64,000 nucleotides of DNA from Amycolatopsis australiensis (GCF_900119165.1 NZ_FPJG01000006.1:1488001-1552000); one strand, 5' to 3'. Positions 43,067-51,447 are shown, numbered from the stretch's first letter. Notes: generated by a model not told the origin, from the sequence alone. Program-made: numbers and translations.

Positions 43067-43104
43067 GTACCAGTATGCCGGAGAGTGGTACGTGAGTACC
43101 AGTA
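43067..43104. promoter_or_regulatory. Candidate operator for the MFS gene
   Basis: Three GTACCA/TGGTAC half-sites: GTACCA at 43068-43073, TGGTAC at 43086-43091 and GTACCA at 43096-43101. The last two form a 16-bp inverted repeat with a four-base spacer. The direct repeat GTACCAGTA occurs twice. No regulator gene is adjacent. Confidence 0.5.
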
Positions 43105-43342
43105 ATTTACGGGTCAGCTGCGTCACCAGGTCTCGATCGGATAACACTCACGATATTCTCCGTGGACTCGTGCAACGAAACGCCCGGCACGGCGTCCTTG
43201 AGAGTGAATGGCCTTGAATTCGTGGGTATGGGCCGTGATGGTTGAACAACAGCACAGAACCCAGCTCCCTCCGGCACACGGGTCGGGGCCTGGCCCGGAG
43301 GGCGGGGAGCGCGGATCGTCGGGGGATGGTCCGCGCGACAAA
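43105..43342. other. Gene-free stretch upstream of an orphan terminator
   Basis: About 240 bp with no convincing CDS; short ORFs here lack coding character. A/T-rich promoter-like sequence (ATAACACTCACGATATTCTC around 43141-43160) lies on the plus strand about 180 bp before a strong plus-strand terminator, so a small non-coding RNA is possible. Confidence 0.35.
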
Positions 43343-43390
43343 CGAAGAGCCGGTGCGCCACGTCGGGGGTGGCGCCCGGCTCTTCGTTTT
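43343..43390 (+). terminator. Strong terminator without an assigned upstream gene
   Basis: Stem CGAAGAGCCGG-GCGCCAC with one bulged T pairs with GTGGCGC-CCGGCTCTTCG (loop 43362-43368), followed by TTTT. It is oriented rightward, but no plus-strand gene ends nearby. Confidence 0.8.
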
Positions 43391-43405
43391 GGGTTCCGGG
43401 ACAGT

Positions 43406-43443
43406 CGAAGGCCTCTTCACCCGCGCGGGTGAAGAGGCCTTCG
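43406..43443 (-). terminator. 38-bp perfect palindrome downstream of crp
   Basis: CGAAGGCCTCTTCACCCG and its complement meet in CGCG to form a fully self-complementary 38-bp palindrome. It starts 12 bp beyond the crp stop codon and is the likely crp terminator. Confidence 0.75.
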
Positions 43444-43454
43444 GCGTCGGAAGC

Positions 43455-44129
43455 TCAGCGGGCCCGGCGGGCGAGCCGCTCCGGGTCCAGGATCAGCACG
43501 CTCTTGCCCTCCAGCCGCAGCCAGCCGCGGTGGGCGAAGTCGGCGAGTGCCTTGTTGACGGTCTCGCGCGACGCGCCGACGTACTGGGCGATCTCTTCCT
43601 GCGTCAGGTCGTGCGTGACTCGCAGCAGGCCCGCCTCCTGGCTGCCGAACCGCTGCGCGAGCTGCAGCAGCGCCCGCGCCACGCGGCCCGGGACGTCGGT
43701 GAAGATCAGCTCCGCGACCATGTTGTTCGTCCGGCGCAGGCGCCGCGCGACCACGCGCAGCAGCTGCTCGGCGATCTCCGGGCGGGTCGAGATCCACTGC
43801 CGCAGGGCCGGGCGGTCCATGGTGACCGCGCGGACCTCGGTGACCGTGGTCGCGCTCGACGTCCGGGGGCCGGGGTCGAAGATGGACAGCTCGCCGAACA
43901 TGTCGGACGGGCCGAAGATGCCCAGCAGGTTCTCGCGGCCGTCCGGGGACTTGCGGCCGATCTTCACCTTGCCGGACTGGATGATGTACAGCTTGTCGCC
44001 GGGCTCGCCCTCGTTGAAGATGACATGGCCGCGGGGGAACTCCACGGATTCCAAGGTCTGGGCCAGCGCCTCCGCCGCTGCCGGCTCCACACCCTGGAAA
44101 ATGCCCGCACGGGCCAGGGTTTCGTCCAC
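43455..44129 (-). CDS. crp: Crp/Fnr-family cAMP receptor protein
   Basis: 224 aa, the length of mycobacterial Crp (Rv3676) and GlxR. The cyclic-nucleotide domain has [20 protein letters not shown] and the phosphate-binding [18 protein letters not shown]. The C-terminal winged helix has [29 protein letters not shown]. It is a global regulator of carbon and respiratory genes; acs at 56290 is a classical target type. A GTGA-N6-TCAC site lies 54 bp upstream of its start codon, which suggests autoregulation. Next to the nth gene as in other actinobacteria. Confidence 0.95.
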   Translation of the reverse strand: MDETLARAGIFQGVEPAAAEALAQTLESVEFPRGHVIFNEGEPGDKLYIIQSGKVKIGRKSPDGRENLLGIFGPSDMFGELSIFDPGPRTSSATTVTEVRAVTMDRPALRQWISTRPEIAEQLLRVVARRLRRTNNMVAELIFTDVPGRVARALLQLAQRFGSQEAGLLRVTHDLTQEEIAQYVGASRETVNKALADFAHRGWLRLEGKSVLILDPERLARRAR

Positions 44130-44182
44130 CTCGGGTGCCTCCTCGTCGAGAAACGTTCACGCCCTCCCGTGTGTGGAAGAGC

Positions 44183-44196
44183 GTGACGCCGATCAC
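44183..44196. promoter_or_regulatory. Candidate Crp-binding site upstream of crp
   Basis: GTGA-CGCCGA-TCAC matches the core GTGA-N6-TCAC of the Crp/GlxR consensus exactly. It is centred about 60 bp upstream of the crp start codon. Confidence 0.6.
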
Positions 44197-44278
44197 TTGC
44201 GCGTCAGTCTAGGGCGTACTCCCGAGATCGCCCGTCGGACGCGCGCGCTCGCCGGATGATCTCGTTCGAACGTGGAGC

Positions 44279-44530
44279 CTAACTCCGCACGCGGCGCGCG
44301 CGTAGCCTGGCTGCCCGTCCGCCCAGCCTACGCAGCCGGAACAGCTCCAGCGCGCGGCCGATGCCGTGCCCGTAGAGCGCCCTGACCTCGTTGGGCTGCG
44401 CCTGCTCGAGGAACTCTTCGACCTCGTTCTCCTGCACCGCGACGTGCTTGAGCCTGCTCTCCACGCGCTCCATGAACAGCGCGAAGAACATGATGACCAG
44501 CGGGACCAGGATGACGAACCAGACAGTCAT
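44279..44530 (-). CDS. Small membrane protein (Rv3675-like)
   Basis: 83 aa: one N-terminal membrane helix (VWFVILVPLVIMFFALFM), then a charged cytoplasmic part (ERVESRLKHVAVQENEVEEF) with an Arg-rich end. Located between crp and nth as in mycobacteria. Function unknown. The ATG at 44530 directly precedes the helix; longer frames toward 44899 are antisense to nth. Confidence 0.75.
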   Translation of the reverse strand: MTVWFVILVPLVIMFFALFMERVESRLKHVAVQENEVEEFLEQAQPNEVRALYGHGIGRALELFRLRRLGGRAARLRARRVRS

Positions 44531-44678
44531 GACCGGACCCCGAAACACTCGATGAAAAGCATCTACTCCAGATCCTCGCTCATGGCGGCCGGAAAACGCG
44601 CCGAGGTGGTGCTCTGGCGTGTCGGTCGTCCACCGGTGCACTGACCGGCTCGTCCGACGGCGCCCGTAGGCTATCGGG

Positions 44679-45440
44679 GTGCCTCCTGCCACCACGAACG
44701 CCCCCCGTGCGGGCGCTGGTGAAAGCCGATTGGCTCTGGTGAGACGTGCCAGGCGGATGAAGCGTTGCTTGGACGACGTGTATCCGGGCGCCCACTGCGA
44801 GCTCGACTTCACCACGCCACTGGAACTGCTGGTCGCGGTCGTGCTGTCCGCGCAGACCACCGACGTCCGGGTGAATCTCGTCACCCCCGCGCTGTTCAAG
44901 CGCTACCGGACCGCCGCCGACTACGCGGGCGCCGACCGCGCCGAGCTGGAGGAGTACCTCCGCAGCACCGGCTTCTACCGCGCCAAGGCCAACTCCGTGA
45001 TGGGGCTCGGCGCGGCGCTGGTCGAGCGCTTCGGCGGCGAAGTGCCGAACAAGCTGGAAGACCTCGTCACGCTGCCCGGCGTCGGCCGCAAGACGGCGAA
45101 CGTCGTGCTCGGCAACGCCTTCGACATCCCGGGCATCACCGTCGACACCCACTTCGGCAGGCTGGTCCGCCGCTGGGGCTGGACGGCCGAGGAGGACCCG
45201 GTCAAGGTCGAGCACGCGGTCGGCGAGCTGATCCCGCGCAAGGACTGGACGATGCTGTCCCACCGGGTGATCTTCCACGGGCGGCGCGTCTGCCACGCCA
45301 AGAAGCCCGCCTGCGGCGCCTGCCCGCTGGCGAAGGACTGCCCCTCCTACGGCACCGGCCCCACTGGCTTCGAGGAAGCCGCGAAGCTGGTCAAGGGGGA
45401 GGAAAAGGACCACATCCTGGCCATGGCGGCGCCCCGGTGA
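44679..45440 (+). CDS. nth: Endonuclease III (DNA glycosylase/AP lyase)
   Basis: 253 aa. Helix-hairpin-helix [14 protein letters not shown] with catalytic K138, and TVDTHFGRL with D156; the [4Fe-4S] ligands C205-X6-C212-X2-C215-X5-C221 are intact. It removes oxidised pyrimidines in base-excision repair. The GTG lies six bases after TAGGCT (44667-44672), so it is probably leaderless. It is coupled by GTGA overlap to the thioredoxin-like gene and heads the nth-tlpA-nudix-marP operon. Confidence 0.95.
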   Translation: MPPATTNAPRAGAGESRLALVRRARRMKRCLDDVYPGAHCELDFTTPLELLVAVVLSAQTTDVRVNLVTPALFKRYRTAADYAGADRAELEEYLRSTGFYRAKANSVMGLGAALVERFGGEVPNKLEDLVTLPGVGRKTANVVLGNAFDIPGITVDTHFGRLVRRWGWTAEEDPVKVEHAVGELIPRKDWTMLSHRVIFHGRRVCHAKKPACGACPLAKDCPSYGTGPTGFEEAAKLVKGEEKDHILAMAAPR

Positions 45441-46033
45441 CGAGAGTCACCAAGTGGGCGCTGGCGGCCGCCGTCCTGGCGGTGGCGCTCATCGTCGCGC
45501 TCCTGCCGCGCGGGTCGGACAGCACCGCGAAGCCGTCCGAAGACCTGGCGTCCGCCCGGTCCGCGGCGGCGCTCCAGCCGTGTCCCGCGCCCGGCCCCGG
45601 GCAGCCGGTGAAGCAGCTCGACGGGGTCACGGCGGACTGCCTCGGCGACGGCTCGAACGTCGACGTCGGACGTGCCCTCGCCGGTGCTCCGGTGCTGGTC
45701 AACGTGTGGGCGTCGTGGTGCGAGCCGTGCCGCACCGAGCTGCCCGTGCTCCAGGAGTACGCCCGGCAGCCGGGGGCCGTGCGGGTCCTCGGCGTGCAGG
45801 TGCAGAGCCCGGCGAAGGACGGCTTGAACCTCCTCGCCCAGCTCGGCGTGCACCTGCCGTCGGTGTACGACGGCGACGGGCAGAGCGGCCCCGTCCGCGC
45901 CGCGCTCAAGGTGCCGTCGTCGCTCCCGGCGTCCTACTTGGTCACCCGCGGCGGGGAGGTGCGGTTCATCGCGAACCCACGGGTCTTCGGGAACACTGAC
46001 CAGGTGCGCGCGGCAGTGGGAGAAGCTTCATGA
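45437..46033 (+). CDS. TlpA/ResA-like membrane-anchored thioredoxin
   Basis: 198 aa. N-terminal signal anchor (about 6-25, [18 protein letters not shown]), a linker, then a thioredoxin fold facing outside with [22 protein letters not shown] (WCEPC active site), [11 protein letters not shown], and [12 protein letters not shown] (cis-Pro loop). Probably reduces or handles disulfides of exported proteins or cytochrome c maturation. Extra Cys occur at LQPCPAPG and TADCLG. Overlaps nth (GTGA) and the Nudix gene (ATGA). Rv3673c-like by position. Confidence 0.9.
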   Translation: MTRVTKWALAAAVLAVALIVALLPRGSDSTAKPSEDLASARSAAALQPCPAPGPGQPVKQLDGVTADCLGDGSNVDVGRALAGAPVLVNVWASWCEPCRTELPVLQEYARQPGAVRVLGVQVQSPAKDGLNLLAQLGVHLPSVYDGDGQSGPVRAALKVPSSLPASYLVTRGGEVRFIANPRVFGNTDQVRAAVGEAS

Positions 46034-46728
46034 TCGGACCGCTGGTCGACCCGGAGTCCGTCCCCGAGTGGCTCCGGCCGCTGGTCAAGGTCAGCGGCGA
46101 GGTCGACTCGAAGACGTTCACGCGGTTCAGCCCGCCCGAGGACGCCTACACGCGGCCGGCCGCCGTCCTGATCCTCTTCGGCGAGCGCGAGTCCGACGGC
46201 GAGCCGGACGTGCTGCTGCAGCGCCGCGCCGACACGCTGGGCTCGCACGCCGGCCAGGTCGCGTTCCCCGGCGGCGGCGCCGAAGCGGGCGACGACGGCC
46301 CGGTCGGCACCGCGCTGCGCGAGGCCGAAGAGGAGACCGGGGTCGTGCCGTCGGGTGTCCGGCCGGTCGCGATCCTGCCGGAGCTGTTCGTCCCGGTGTC
46401 GAAGTTCGCGGTGACGCCGGTGCTGGCGCACTGGGAGACCCCGTCGCCGGTGCACGCGGTCGACCCGGCCGAGACGGCGTCGGTGGCCCGCGTGCCGCTC
46501 GCCGACCTCGCCGACCCGGCCAACCGGTTCACGGTCCGGAAGGCCGGCGCGCCCTGGAAGGGCCCCGCCTTCGAGGTCTCGGGCCTGTTCGTCTGGGGGT
46601 TCACCGCCGGTTTGCTGTCGGTCCTGCTCGGCCTGGGAGGCTGGGAGCGCGAATGGGACTCGGGCGACGTCCGGGACCTCGACGAGGCGCTGGCCGCGTA
46701 CCAGGCGCGGCTGGCCGGGGAAAGGTGA
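46030..46728 (+). CDS. Nudix hydrolase, CoA pyrophosphatase type
   Basis: 232 aa. It has both the CoA-specific motif LLQRRADTLGSHAGQVAFPG and the Nudix box GGAEAGDDGPVGTALREAEE followed by ETGVV. Such enzymes (NudL/CoAse) cleave CoA and its derivatives to 3',5'-ADP and 4'-phosphopantetheine. Coupled by ATGA to the thioredoxin gene; the MarP gene begins within five bases of its stop codon. Corresponds by position to Rv3672c. Confidence 0.9.
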   Translation: MIGPLVDPESVPEWLRPLVKVSGEVDSKTFTRFSPPEDAYTRPAAVLILFGERESDGEPDVLLQRRADTLGSHAGQVAFPGGGAEAGDDGPVGTALREAEEETGVVPSGVRPVAILPELFVPVSKFAVTPVLAHWETPSPVHAVDPAETASVARVPLADLADPANRFTVRKAGAPWKGPAFEVSGLFVWGFTAGLLSVLLGLGGWEREWDSGDVRDLDEALAAYQARLAGER

Positions 46729-46732
46729 CGTG

Positions 46733-47917
46733 GTGAACTGGGTCGATGTGCTGGTCGTGCTGCTGGCCCTGCTGGCGGCGGTGTCCGGCGCGTACCAGGG
46801 CGTGATCATCGCGCTGCCGTCGCTGGTCGGCGTCGTGCTCGGCGCGGTCGTGGGCATCAAGCTCGCGCCGCTGGTGGTTTCGTTCTTCGACGACGCGGTG
46901 TGGAAGGTCGCCGTCGCCGTCGCGACCGTGGTGTTCCTGGTCGCCTTCGGCGAGGCCATCGGCGTGTACGTGGGCCGACGGCTGCGGCAGAAGATCAACC
47001 CGGTCAAGCTCTCCGGCATCGACAAGACGCTCGGCGCGGTCGTGCAGGCCCTGGTCGTGTTCGTGGTGGCGTGGCTGATCGCGACGCCGCTGACCACCGT
47101 GTCCGGCCTGCCGGGGCTGGCCAAGGCGATCAACAACTCCGTGGTGCTCGGCAAGGTCAACGACGCCATGCCGGAGGCCGCGCAGGGCTTCCCGAGCCAG
47201 CTGCGCAAGCTGCTCGACGCGTCCGGCTTCCCGTCCATCGTGGACCCGTTCCAGAAGGCCCCGACGGCGGACACGTCACCGCCGGACCCGGCGCTGCAGA
47301 GCAGCGGGGTCGTGCAGCAGCTGCACGGCAGCGTCGTCAAGATCCGCGGCAGCGCCAGCTCGTGTTCGCGGTCGCTGGAAGGCAGCGGGTTCGTGATCGC
47401 GCCGCAGCGGGTGCTGACGAACGCGCACGTCGTGGCCGGCACCGACACCGTCGGCATCGAGACCACGCAGGGCGACTACCCGGCGCGCGTCGTCTACTTC
47501 GACCCGGAGGTCGACATCGCGGTGCTCGCCGTGCCGCGGCTGCGGGCCCCGGCCCTGCGGTTCGCGTCGGAGACCGCTCGCGCCGGCGACAGCGCGATCG
47601 TGCTCGGCTACCCGCTCGACGGGCCGTACCGGGCGACGCCGGCCCGCGTGCGTGGCCGGATCAACCTCCGCGGCCCGGACATCTACGACGCCAACACCGT
47701 GCAGCGGGACGTCTTCACCGTCCGCGCCGAGATCCGCAGCGGCAACTCCGGCGGCCCGATGGTGACCCCGGAGGGCCAGGTCATCGGCGTCGTGTTCGGC
47801 GCGGCGGTCGAGGACCCGGAAACGGGCTTCACCCTGACGGCCGAGCAGGTACGGGCCGAGGTCGACGCGGCGCCGTCGCAGACGACGAACGTGTCCACCG
47901 GCTCCTGCGCGGCCTAA
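46733..47917 (+). CDS. marP: MarP-like membrane serine protease
   Basis: 394 aa. Four membrane helices (about 1-130; CvpA-like) precede a periplasmic chymotrypsin-like protease. Catalytic triad H232 (TNAHVV), D261 (DPEVDIAV) and S339 (SGNSGGP). C211 and C392 sit where the stabilising disulfide of Mycobacterium tuberculosis MarP is found. MarP is needed there for acid resistance and acts on the peptidoglycan hydrolase RipA. GTG 46733 is preferred because of AAAGG seven bases upstream; GTG 46730 is the alternative. Last gene of the nth operon. Confidence 0.92.
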   Translation: MNWVDVLVVLLALLAAVSGAYQGVIIALPSLVGVVLGAVVGIKLAPLVVSFFDDAVWKVAVAVATVVFLVAFGEAIGVYVGRRLRQKINPVKLSGIDKTLGAVVQALVVFVVAWLIATPLTTVSGLPGLAKAINNSVVLGKVNDAMPEAAQGFPSQLRKLLDASGFPSIVDPFQKAPTADTSPPDPALQSSGVVQQLHGSVVKIRGSASSCSRSLEGSGFVIAPQRVLTNAHVVAGTDTVGIETTQGDYPARVVYFDPEVDIAVLAVPRLRAPALRFASETARAGDSAIVLGYPLDGPYRATPARVRGRINLRGPDIYDANTVQRDVFTVRAEIRSGNSGGPMVTPEGQVIGVVFGAAVEDPETGFTLTAEQVRAEVDAAPSQTTNVSTGSCAA

Positions 47918-48795
47918 CGCCCGAACCGCAGCGCCAGCCCGTCCAGCAGCGCCCGCATCCCCGACTCGAAGATGTCGTCCAGCACGAGGTCGTAGCCGGT
48001 TTCGGCCAGCTCGCCGAGCATCCGCGCGAACGTCGGGTATCCGCTGGTCACCGCGGCCATCGCGGGGGCCTGCCGGTCCATCCAGTCGTCTTCGGAGAGC
48101 CCGGACGACGCCAGTGCGCTCTGCTCGCGCTCCAGGTGGATGGCCACTCCCTGGATGTGGCTGAAGAACACCACGTGCAGGTCGCACAGGGTCGCCGCGT
48201 CGACGCCCAGCTGCGTCAGCGCCGACAGCGCTCGTTCGCCGTGGGCCGCCAGGTTCCGCAGCGGCAGCGGCCGCGTGATCGGGGTGAGCTGGGCCAGCCA
48301 CGGGTGCCGCCGGAAGAGCGCCCAGAGGGTGCGGCCGACGAGCAGCAGCCGTTCCCGCCAGCCAGGCGGCAGCTGCGCGGGGTACGTCCCCTCGCCGTAG
48401 GCCGCGTCGGCCATGAGCAGGACGAGTTCGTCCTTGCCGGTCACGTACTTGTACGGCGCCATGGCCGCGACGCCGAGGCGGGCCGCCACGCCGCGCATCG
48501 ACACCGCGCCGAGTCCTTCGGCGTCGGCGATGTCGATCGCCGTCCGCACGATCCGGTCGCGGGTCAGCCCGCGGTGGCCGCCGCGGCGGTCCCGGCCGGC
48601 GACGACCGTGCCGGACCGCGGCTCGGCGCGCACCAGCCCTTCCTGGCCGAGCAGCGCCAGCGCCTTGGCCGCGGTCGCCATCGCGACGCCGTGGTCGGCC
48701 GCGAGCCGCCGGGTCGAGGGCACGCGAGCCCCGGCGGGCAGCTCACCGCGTGCGATCCTGCCTCGCAGCTCCTCGGCGATCGCCACGTACTTCAC
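47914..48795 (-). CDS. GntR-TetR fusion transcriptional regulator
   Basis: 293 aa with two DNA-binding modules: a GntR winged helix at 1-70 (YVAIAEELRGRIARGELPAG, then RRLAADHGVAMATAAKALAL) and, from about 75, a TetR-type helix-turn-helix (LTRDRIVRTAIDIADAEGLG, VSMRGVAARLGVAAMAPYKY) with a TetR C-terminal ligand domain. Its start is preceded by GGAGGAG. It is divergent from a flavin monooxygenase gene, which it probably represses through the inverted repeat between them. Its stop overlaps the marP stop region by four bases. Confidence 0.9.
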   Translation of the reverse strand: MKYVAIAEELRGRIARGELPAGARVPSTRRLAADHGVAMATAAKALALLGQEGLVRAEPRSGTVVAGRDRRGGHRGLTRDRIVRTAIDIADAEGLGAVSMRGVAARLGVAAMAPYKYVTGKDELVLLMADAAYGEGTYPAQLPPGWRERLLLVGRTLWALFRRHPWLAQLTPITRPLPLRNLAAHGERALSALTQLGVDAATLCDLHVVFFSHIQGVAIHLEREQSALASSGLSEDDWMDRQAPAMAAVTSGYPTFARMLGELAETGYDLVLDDIFESGMRALLDGLALRFGR

Positions 48796-48823
48796 GGCTC
48801 CTCCTGACCTAGTGCAGCTGACG

Positions 48824-48841
48824 ATCTGTACTAGCACAGAT
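48824..48841. promoter_or_regulatory. Inverted-repeat operator between regulator and monooxygenase
   Basis: ATCTGT-ACTAGC-ACAGAT is a perfect 6+6+6 inverted repeat in the 109-bp divergent promoter. The related segments CTAGTGCAG (48810-48818) and CTAGCACAG (48831-48839) form an approximate direct repeat. Likely bound by the GntR-TetR regulator. Confidence 0.5.
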
Positions 48842-48904
48842 GTCGCCGTTGAACTGCGATTACTCCAGTGTTGTGCGCAGGTAGCGTACGACTCTGGAGG
48901 CACA

Positions 48905-49993
48905 ATGCGAAACGTCCTGATCTCCGGCGCGGGGGTCGCCGGCGCCACCCTCGCCTGGTTCCTGGCCCGCGACGGCTGGGCGGTGACCGTGGTGGAGCGG
49001 GCGCCCGGTCCGCGCACCGGCGGGCAGGCGATCGACGTGCGCGGGGCCGCGCTCGACGTCGTCGGCCGGATGGACCTCGGTGACCGGATGCGCGCGGTGC
49101 GCACCCGGATGCGCGGGATGTCCGTGGTGGATGGCGACGGCCAGGAGCTGTTCCGCTCCGAGGAGCGCACCTTCAGCAGCGGACGGCTCGACAGCGCCGA
49201 CTTCGAGCTGCTGCGTGACGACGTCGTCGCGATGCTGCTCGAGGCGGCCGATGTCGAGTACGTCTTCGGTGACGCGATCACGGCGCTGACCGAAGAGGCG
49301 CAGGGCGTGCGCGTCGAGTTCGCCGGCGGCGGCTCGCGGACCTTCGACGTGGTGGTCGGCGCGGACGGGCTGCACTCGGCCGTGCGGCGGCTGGCCTTCG
49401 GGCCGGAAGAGCGGTTCGTCCGGCACCTCGGGCAGTACCTGGCGATCTTCCCGGCACCCAACTTCCTCGGGCTCGAGGACTGGCAGGTGTGGTTCCGGCA
49501 CGAGGACACCGGCGGCGCCGTCTACCCGGTCCGGGACAACACCGAACTGCGCGTCACCCTCGGCTTCGGGTCCGGGCCGCTGCCCCGGCTGACGGTCCCG
49601 GAGCAGAAACGGCTGATCACCGAACGGCTCGGCGGCGTCGGCTGGGAGGTGCCGAAGCTGCTCGAAGCGATGGCCGCCGCGGACGTCTTCTACTTCGACG
49701 CGATGGCCCAGATCCACCTCGACCGCTGGTCGGCGGGCCGGATCGCGCTGGTCGGCGACGCGGGCTACTGCGCTTCGGCGTTGTCCGGCCAGGGGACGAG
49801 CCTCGCGCTCGTCGGCGCGTACGTCCTCGCGCAGGAACTCGGCCGGGCTGAACACGAAGCGGCCTTCGCGGCCTACGAGCGTCGGATGCGGCCGTTCGTC
49901 GCGCTCAACCAGGCGCTGGCCACCGAGAACCCGCAGGGCCCGGCGGCGGAGGAGTCGGTCGAGCGGGCGAAGAACGCCATCGACCTCACTTGA
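48905..49993 (+). CDS. FAD-dependent monooxygenase (PHBH/TetX-like)
   Basis: 362 aa class A flavoprotein. The N-terminal GXGXXG motif is ISGAGVAGATLAWFLARDGW, followed by ERAPGPRTGGQAIDVRG; VVGADGLHSAVRR is the DG motif and RIALVGDAGYCASALSGQGT the GD motif that contacts FAD. Members hydroxylate aromatic compounds or inactivate tetracycline-type antibiotics. A GGAGG box precedes the ATG. Divergent from a fusion regulator, so it is probably an inducible degradation or resistance gene. Confidence 0.9.
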   Translation: MRNVLISGAGVAGATLAWFLARDGWAVTVVERAPGPRTGGQAIDVRGAALDVVGRMDLGDRMRAVRTRMRGMSVVDGDGQELFRSEERTFSSGRLDSADFELLRDDVVAMLLEAADVEYVFGDAITALTEEAQGVRVEFAGGGSRTFDVVVGADGLHSAVRRLAFGPEERFVRHLGQYLAIFPAPNFLGLEDWQVWFRHEDTGGAVYPVRDNTELRVTLGFGSGPLPRLTVPEQKRLITERLGGVGWEVPKLLEAMAAADVFYFDAMAQIHLDRWSAGRIALVGDAGYCASALSGQGTSLALVGAYVLAQELGRAEHEAAFAAYERRMRPFVALNQALATENPQGPAAEESVERAKNAIDLT

Positions 49994-50906
49994 GGAAGCC
50001 GACCAGGGCCGCCGACGTGCGGTCCGGCGCCTCGAGGTGCGGGAAGTGCCCGACGCCCGGCCAGAGCTCCGGCTCGGCGTGCGGGCCCGCCCAGCGTACC
50101 GACGACGTCGCCGTCTCGGGCAGGATGCAGGTGTCGTCGGTGCCGTGCAGCTGCAGCGTCGGCGCCGCGATCCGGGTGCCGACGGCGTCGGTGAACCGCC
50201 GGCCTTCGCCGCGGAACTGGGCGCGGAAGGCCCACCGGTAGTACTCGAGCGCGCTGTGCGCGACGCCGGGCACGAGCATCGCCCGCCGGAACGTCCCGAC
50301 GCTCTCCGTGAAGTCCGATGTGGACCGCCAGCGGCGGCCGGCCCAGCCGCCGAACAGGTCTTCGACGGCCTGTGCGTCGTTCTTCACGAGCCATTTCTCC
50401 GGCGCCATCGGCACCTGGAAGCGGAACAGGTGCCCGGCCGCGCGGCCCGGGCCGCGCCACGGGCGGGCCACCGCCGACCGCAGCGCGAGGGGGTGGGCGG
50501 CGCCGATGGCCGTCACCGACGCGACGAGCCGCGGGTGCAGCGCCGCGACCGTCCAGGCGAGCATGCCGCCCCACGCGTGGCCGACCAGGTGGGCGCGGCG
50601 CGCCCCGAGGGACTTGATCAGGCCGCCGACGTCACCGGCGAGCGTCCACGCGTCGTAGCCGCGGGGCGGCTTGTCCGAGTCGCCGTAGCCGCGCAGGTCG
50701 ACGGCGACCGCGCGGAACCCCGCGTCGGCCAGTGCGGTCAGCTGGTGGTGCCAGGTCCACCAGAACTCGGCGAACCCGTGCAGCAGCACCACGACGGGTC
50801 CTTCGCCGAGCTCGGCGACGTGCAGCCGGATGCCGTTCGCGGACACGTCGCGGTGGACCCACGGGCCGTCGAGCCGGACGCTCGACGGGTCGGGGGACGC
50901 GGGCAA
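49986..50906 (-). CDS. Alpha/beta hydrolase, epoxide-hydrolase-like (EphE position)
   Basis: 306 aa. It matches the epoxide hydrolase subgroup: LLHGFAEFWWTWHHQL (HG oxyanion), VDLRGYGDSDKPPRGYD, and GHFPHLEAP with the catalytic His. At the nucleophile elbow the sequence is VGHAWGGML: the expected nucleophile Asp is Ala, so activity is doubtful or uses another residue. The TTG start at 50906 is four bases after the holin-X-like gene stop codon; no better ATG/GTG exists. Position corresponds to Rv3670 (ephE). Its stop overlaps the convergent monooxygenase gene by eight bases. Confidence 0.82.
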   Translation of the reverse strand: MPASPDPSSVRLDGPWVHRDVSANGIRLHVAELGEGPVVVLLHGFAEFWWTWHHQLTALADAGFRAVAVDLRGYGDSDKPPRGYDAWTLAGDVGGLIKSLGARRAHLVGHAWGGMLAWTVAALHPRLVASVTAIGAAHPLALRSAVARPWRGPGRAAGHLFRFQVPMAPEKWLVKNDAQAVEDLFGGWAGRRWRSTSDFTESVGTFRRAMLVPGVAHSALEYYRWAFRAQFRGEGRRFTDAVGTRIAAPTLQLHGTDDTCILPETATSSVRWAGPHAEPELWPGVGHFPHLEAPDRTSAALVGFLK

Positions 50907-50910
50907 CGCC

Positions 50911-51405
50911 TCAGTCGCGCGTGCTGGTCAGGTCGGCGTCGGCCGCCTTGTGCGGCTTGAGCGCGGCGGCGGTCTCCTTGACGCTGGCGATCGTCCGCTC
51001 CGGCGCCCGGAACTTCTTCACCTTGCGGTAGCCGAGGAACCCGGCTGCGCCCGCGACCAGCAGCATCAGGACGAACACGATGCCGAACGCGATCCACCGG
51101 TAGCGCAGCCACTGCGCCAGGCCTTCGGCCGCGAAGAAGAACAGGAAGAACGTGCTGTACAGGAAGACCGTCAGCGCGATCAGGAAGTAGACGGCCCCCT
51201 TGAGGCCCTTCTTCACCTCGCCGACCAGCTCGGACTTCGCGAGTTCCATCTCGGCCCGGACCAGGGTCGAGATGTGCTGGGTCGCGTCGCCGACGAGCCG
51301 GCCGATCGACTGGTCGCCGGGGACGTCGGTGTCGGAGGACAGCGGGAGGTAAGGCACGGCCCCCACGCCGTCGGGGCCGGTGCGTTCGTGTTTGGGGCTG
51401 CTCAC
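50911..51405 (-). CDS. Holin-X-superfamily membrane protein (phage_holin_3_6-like)
   Basis: 164 aa. The N-terminal cytoplasmic part has SIGRLVGDATQHISTLVRAE and MELAKSELVGEVKKGLKG, followed by two membrane helices (about 70-92 and 103-124) and a basic tail. This is the actinobacterial 'putative holin-X' layout, found as a housekeeping chromosomal gene and not evidence of a prophage. Starts at GTG 51405. It is co-transcribed with the hydrolase downstream, as in the Rv3669-Rv3670 pair. Confidence 0.85.
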   Translation of the reverse strand: MSSPKHERTGPDGVGAVPYLPLSSDTDVPGDQSIGRLVGDATQHISTLVRAEMELAKSELVGEVKKGLKGAVYFLIALTVFLYSTFFLFFFAAEGLAQWLRYRWIAFGIVFVLMLLVAGAAGFLGYRKVKKFRAPERTIASVKETAAALKPHKAADADLTSTRD

Positions 51406-51447
51406 CGGGTCATCGTGCCATGTGTCCGGAAACCGGGCGCGGCGGAC

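Noticed and set aside
43107..44186. Plus- and minus-strand frames around crp
   Set aside because: They are antisense or in intergenic repeats, without start signals or recognisable domains.
50911..51405. Holin-like protein as a sign of prophage
   Set aside because: It is the chromosomal holin-X-like family seen beside EphE-type hydrolases in actinobacteria, and no other phage gene is near.
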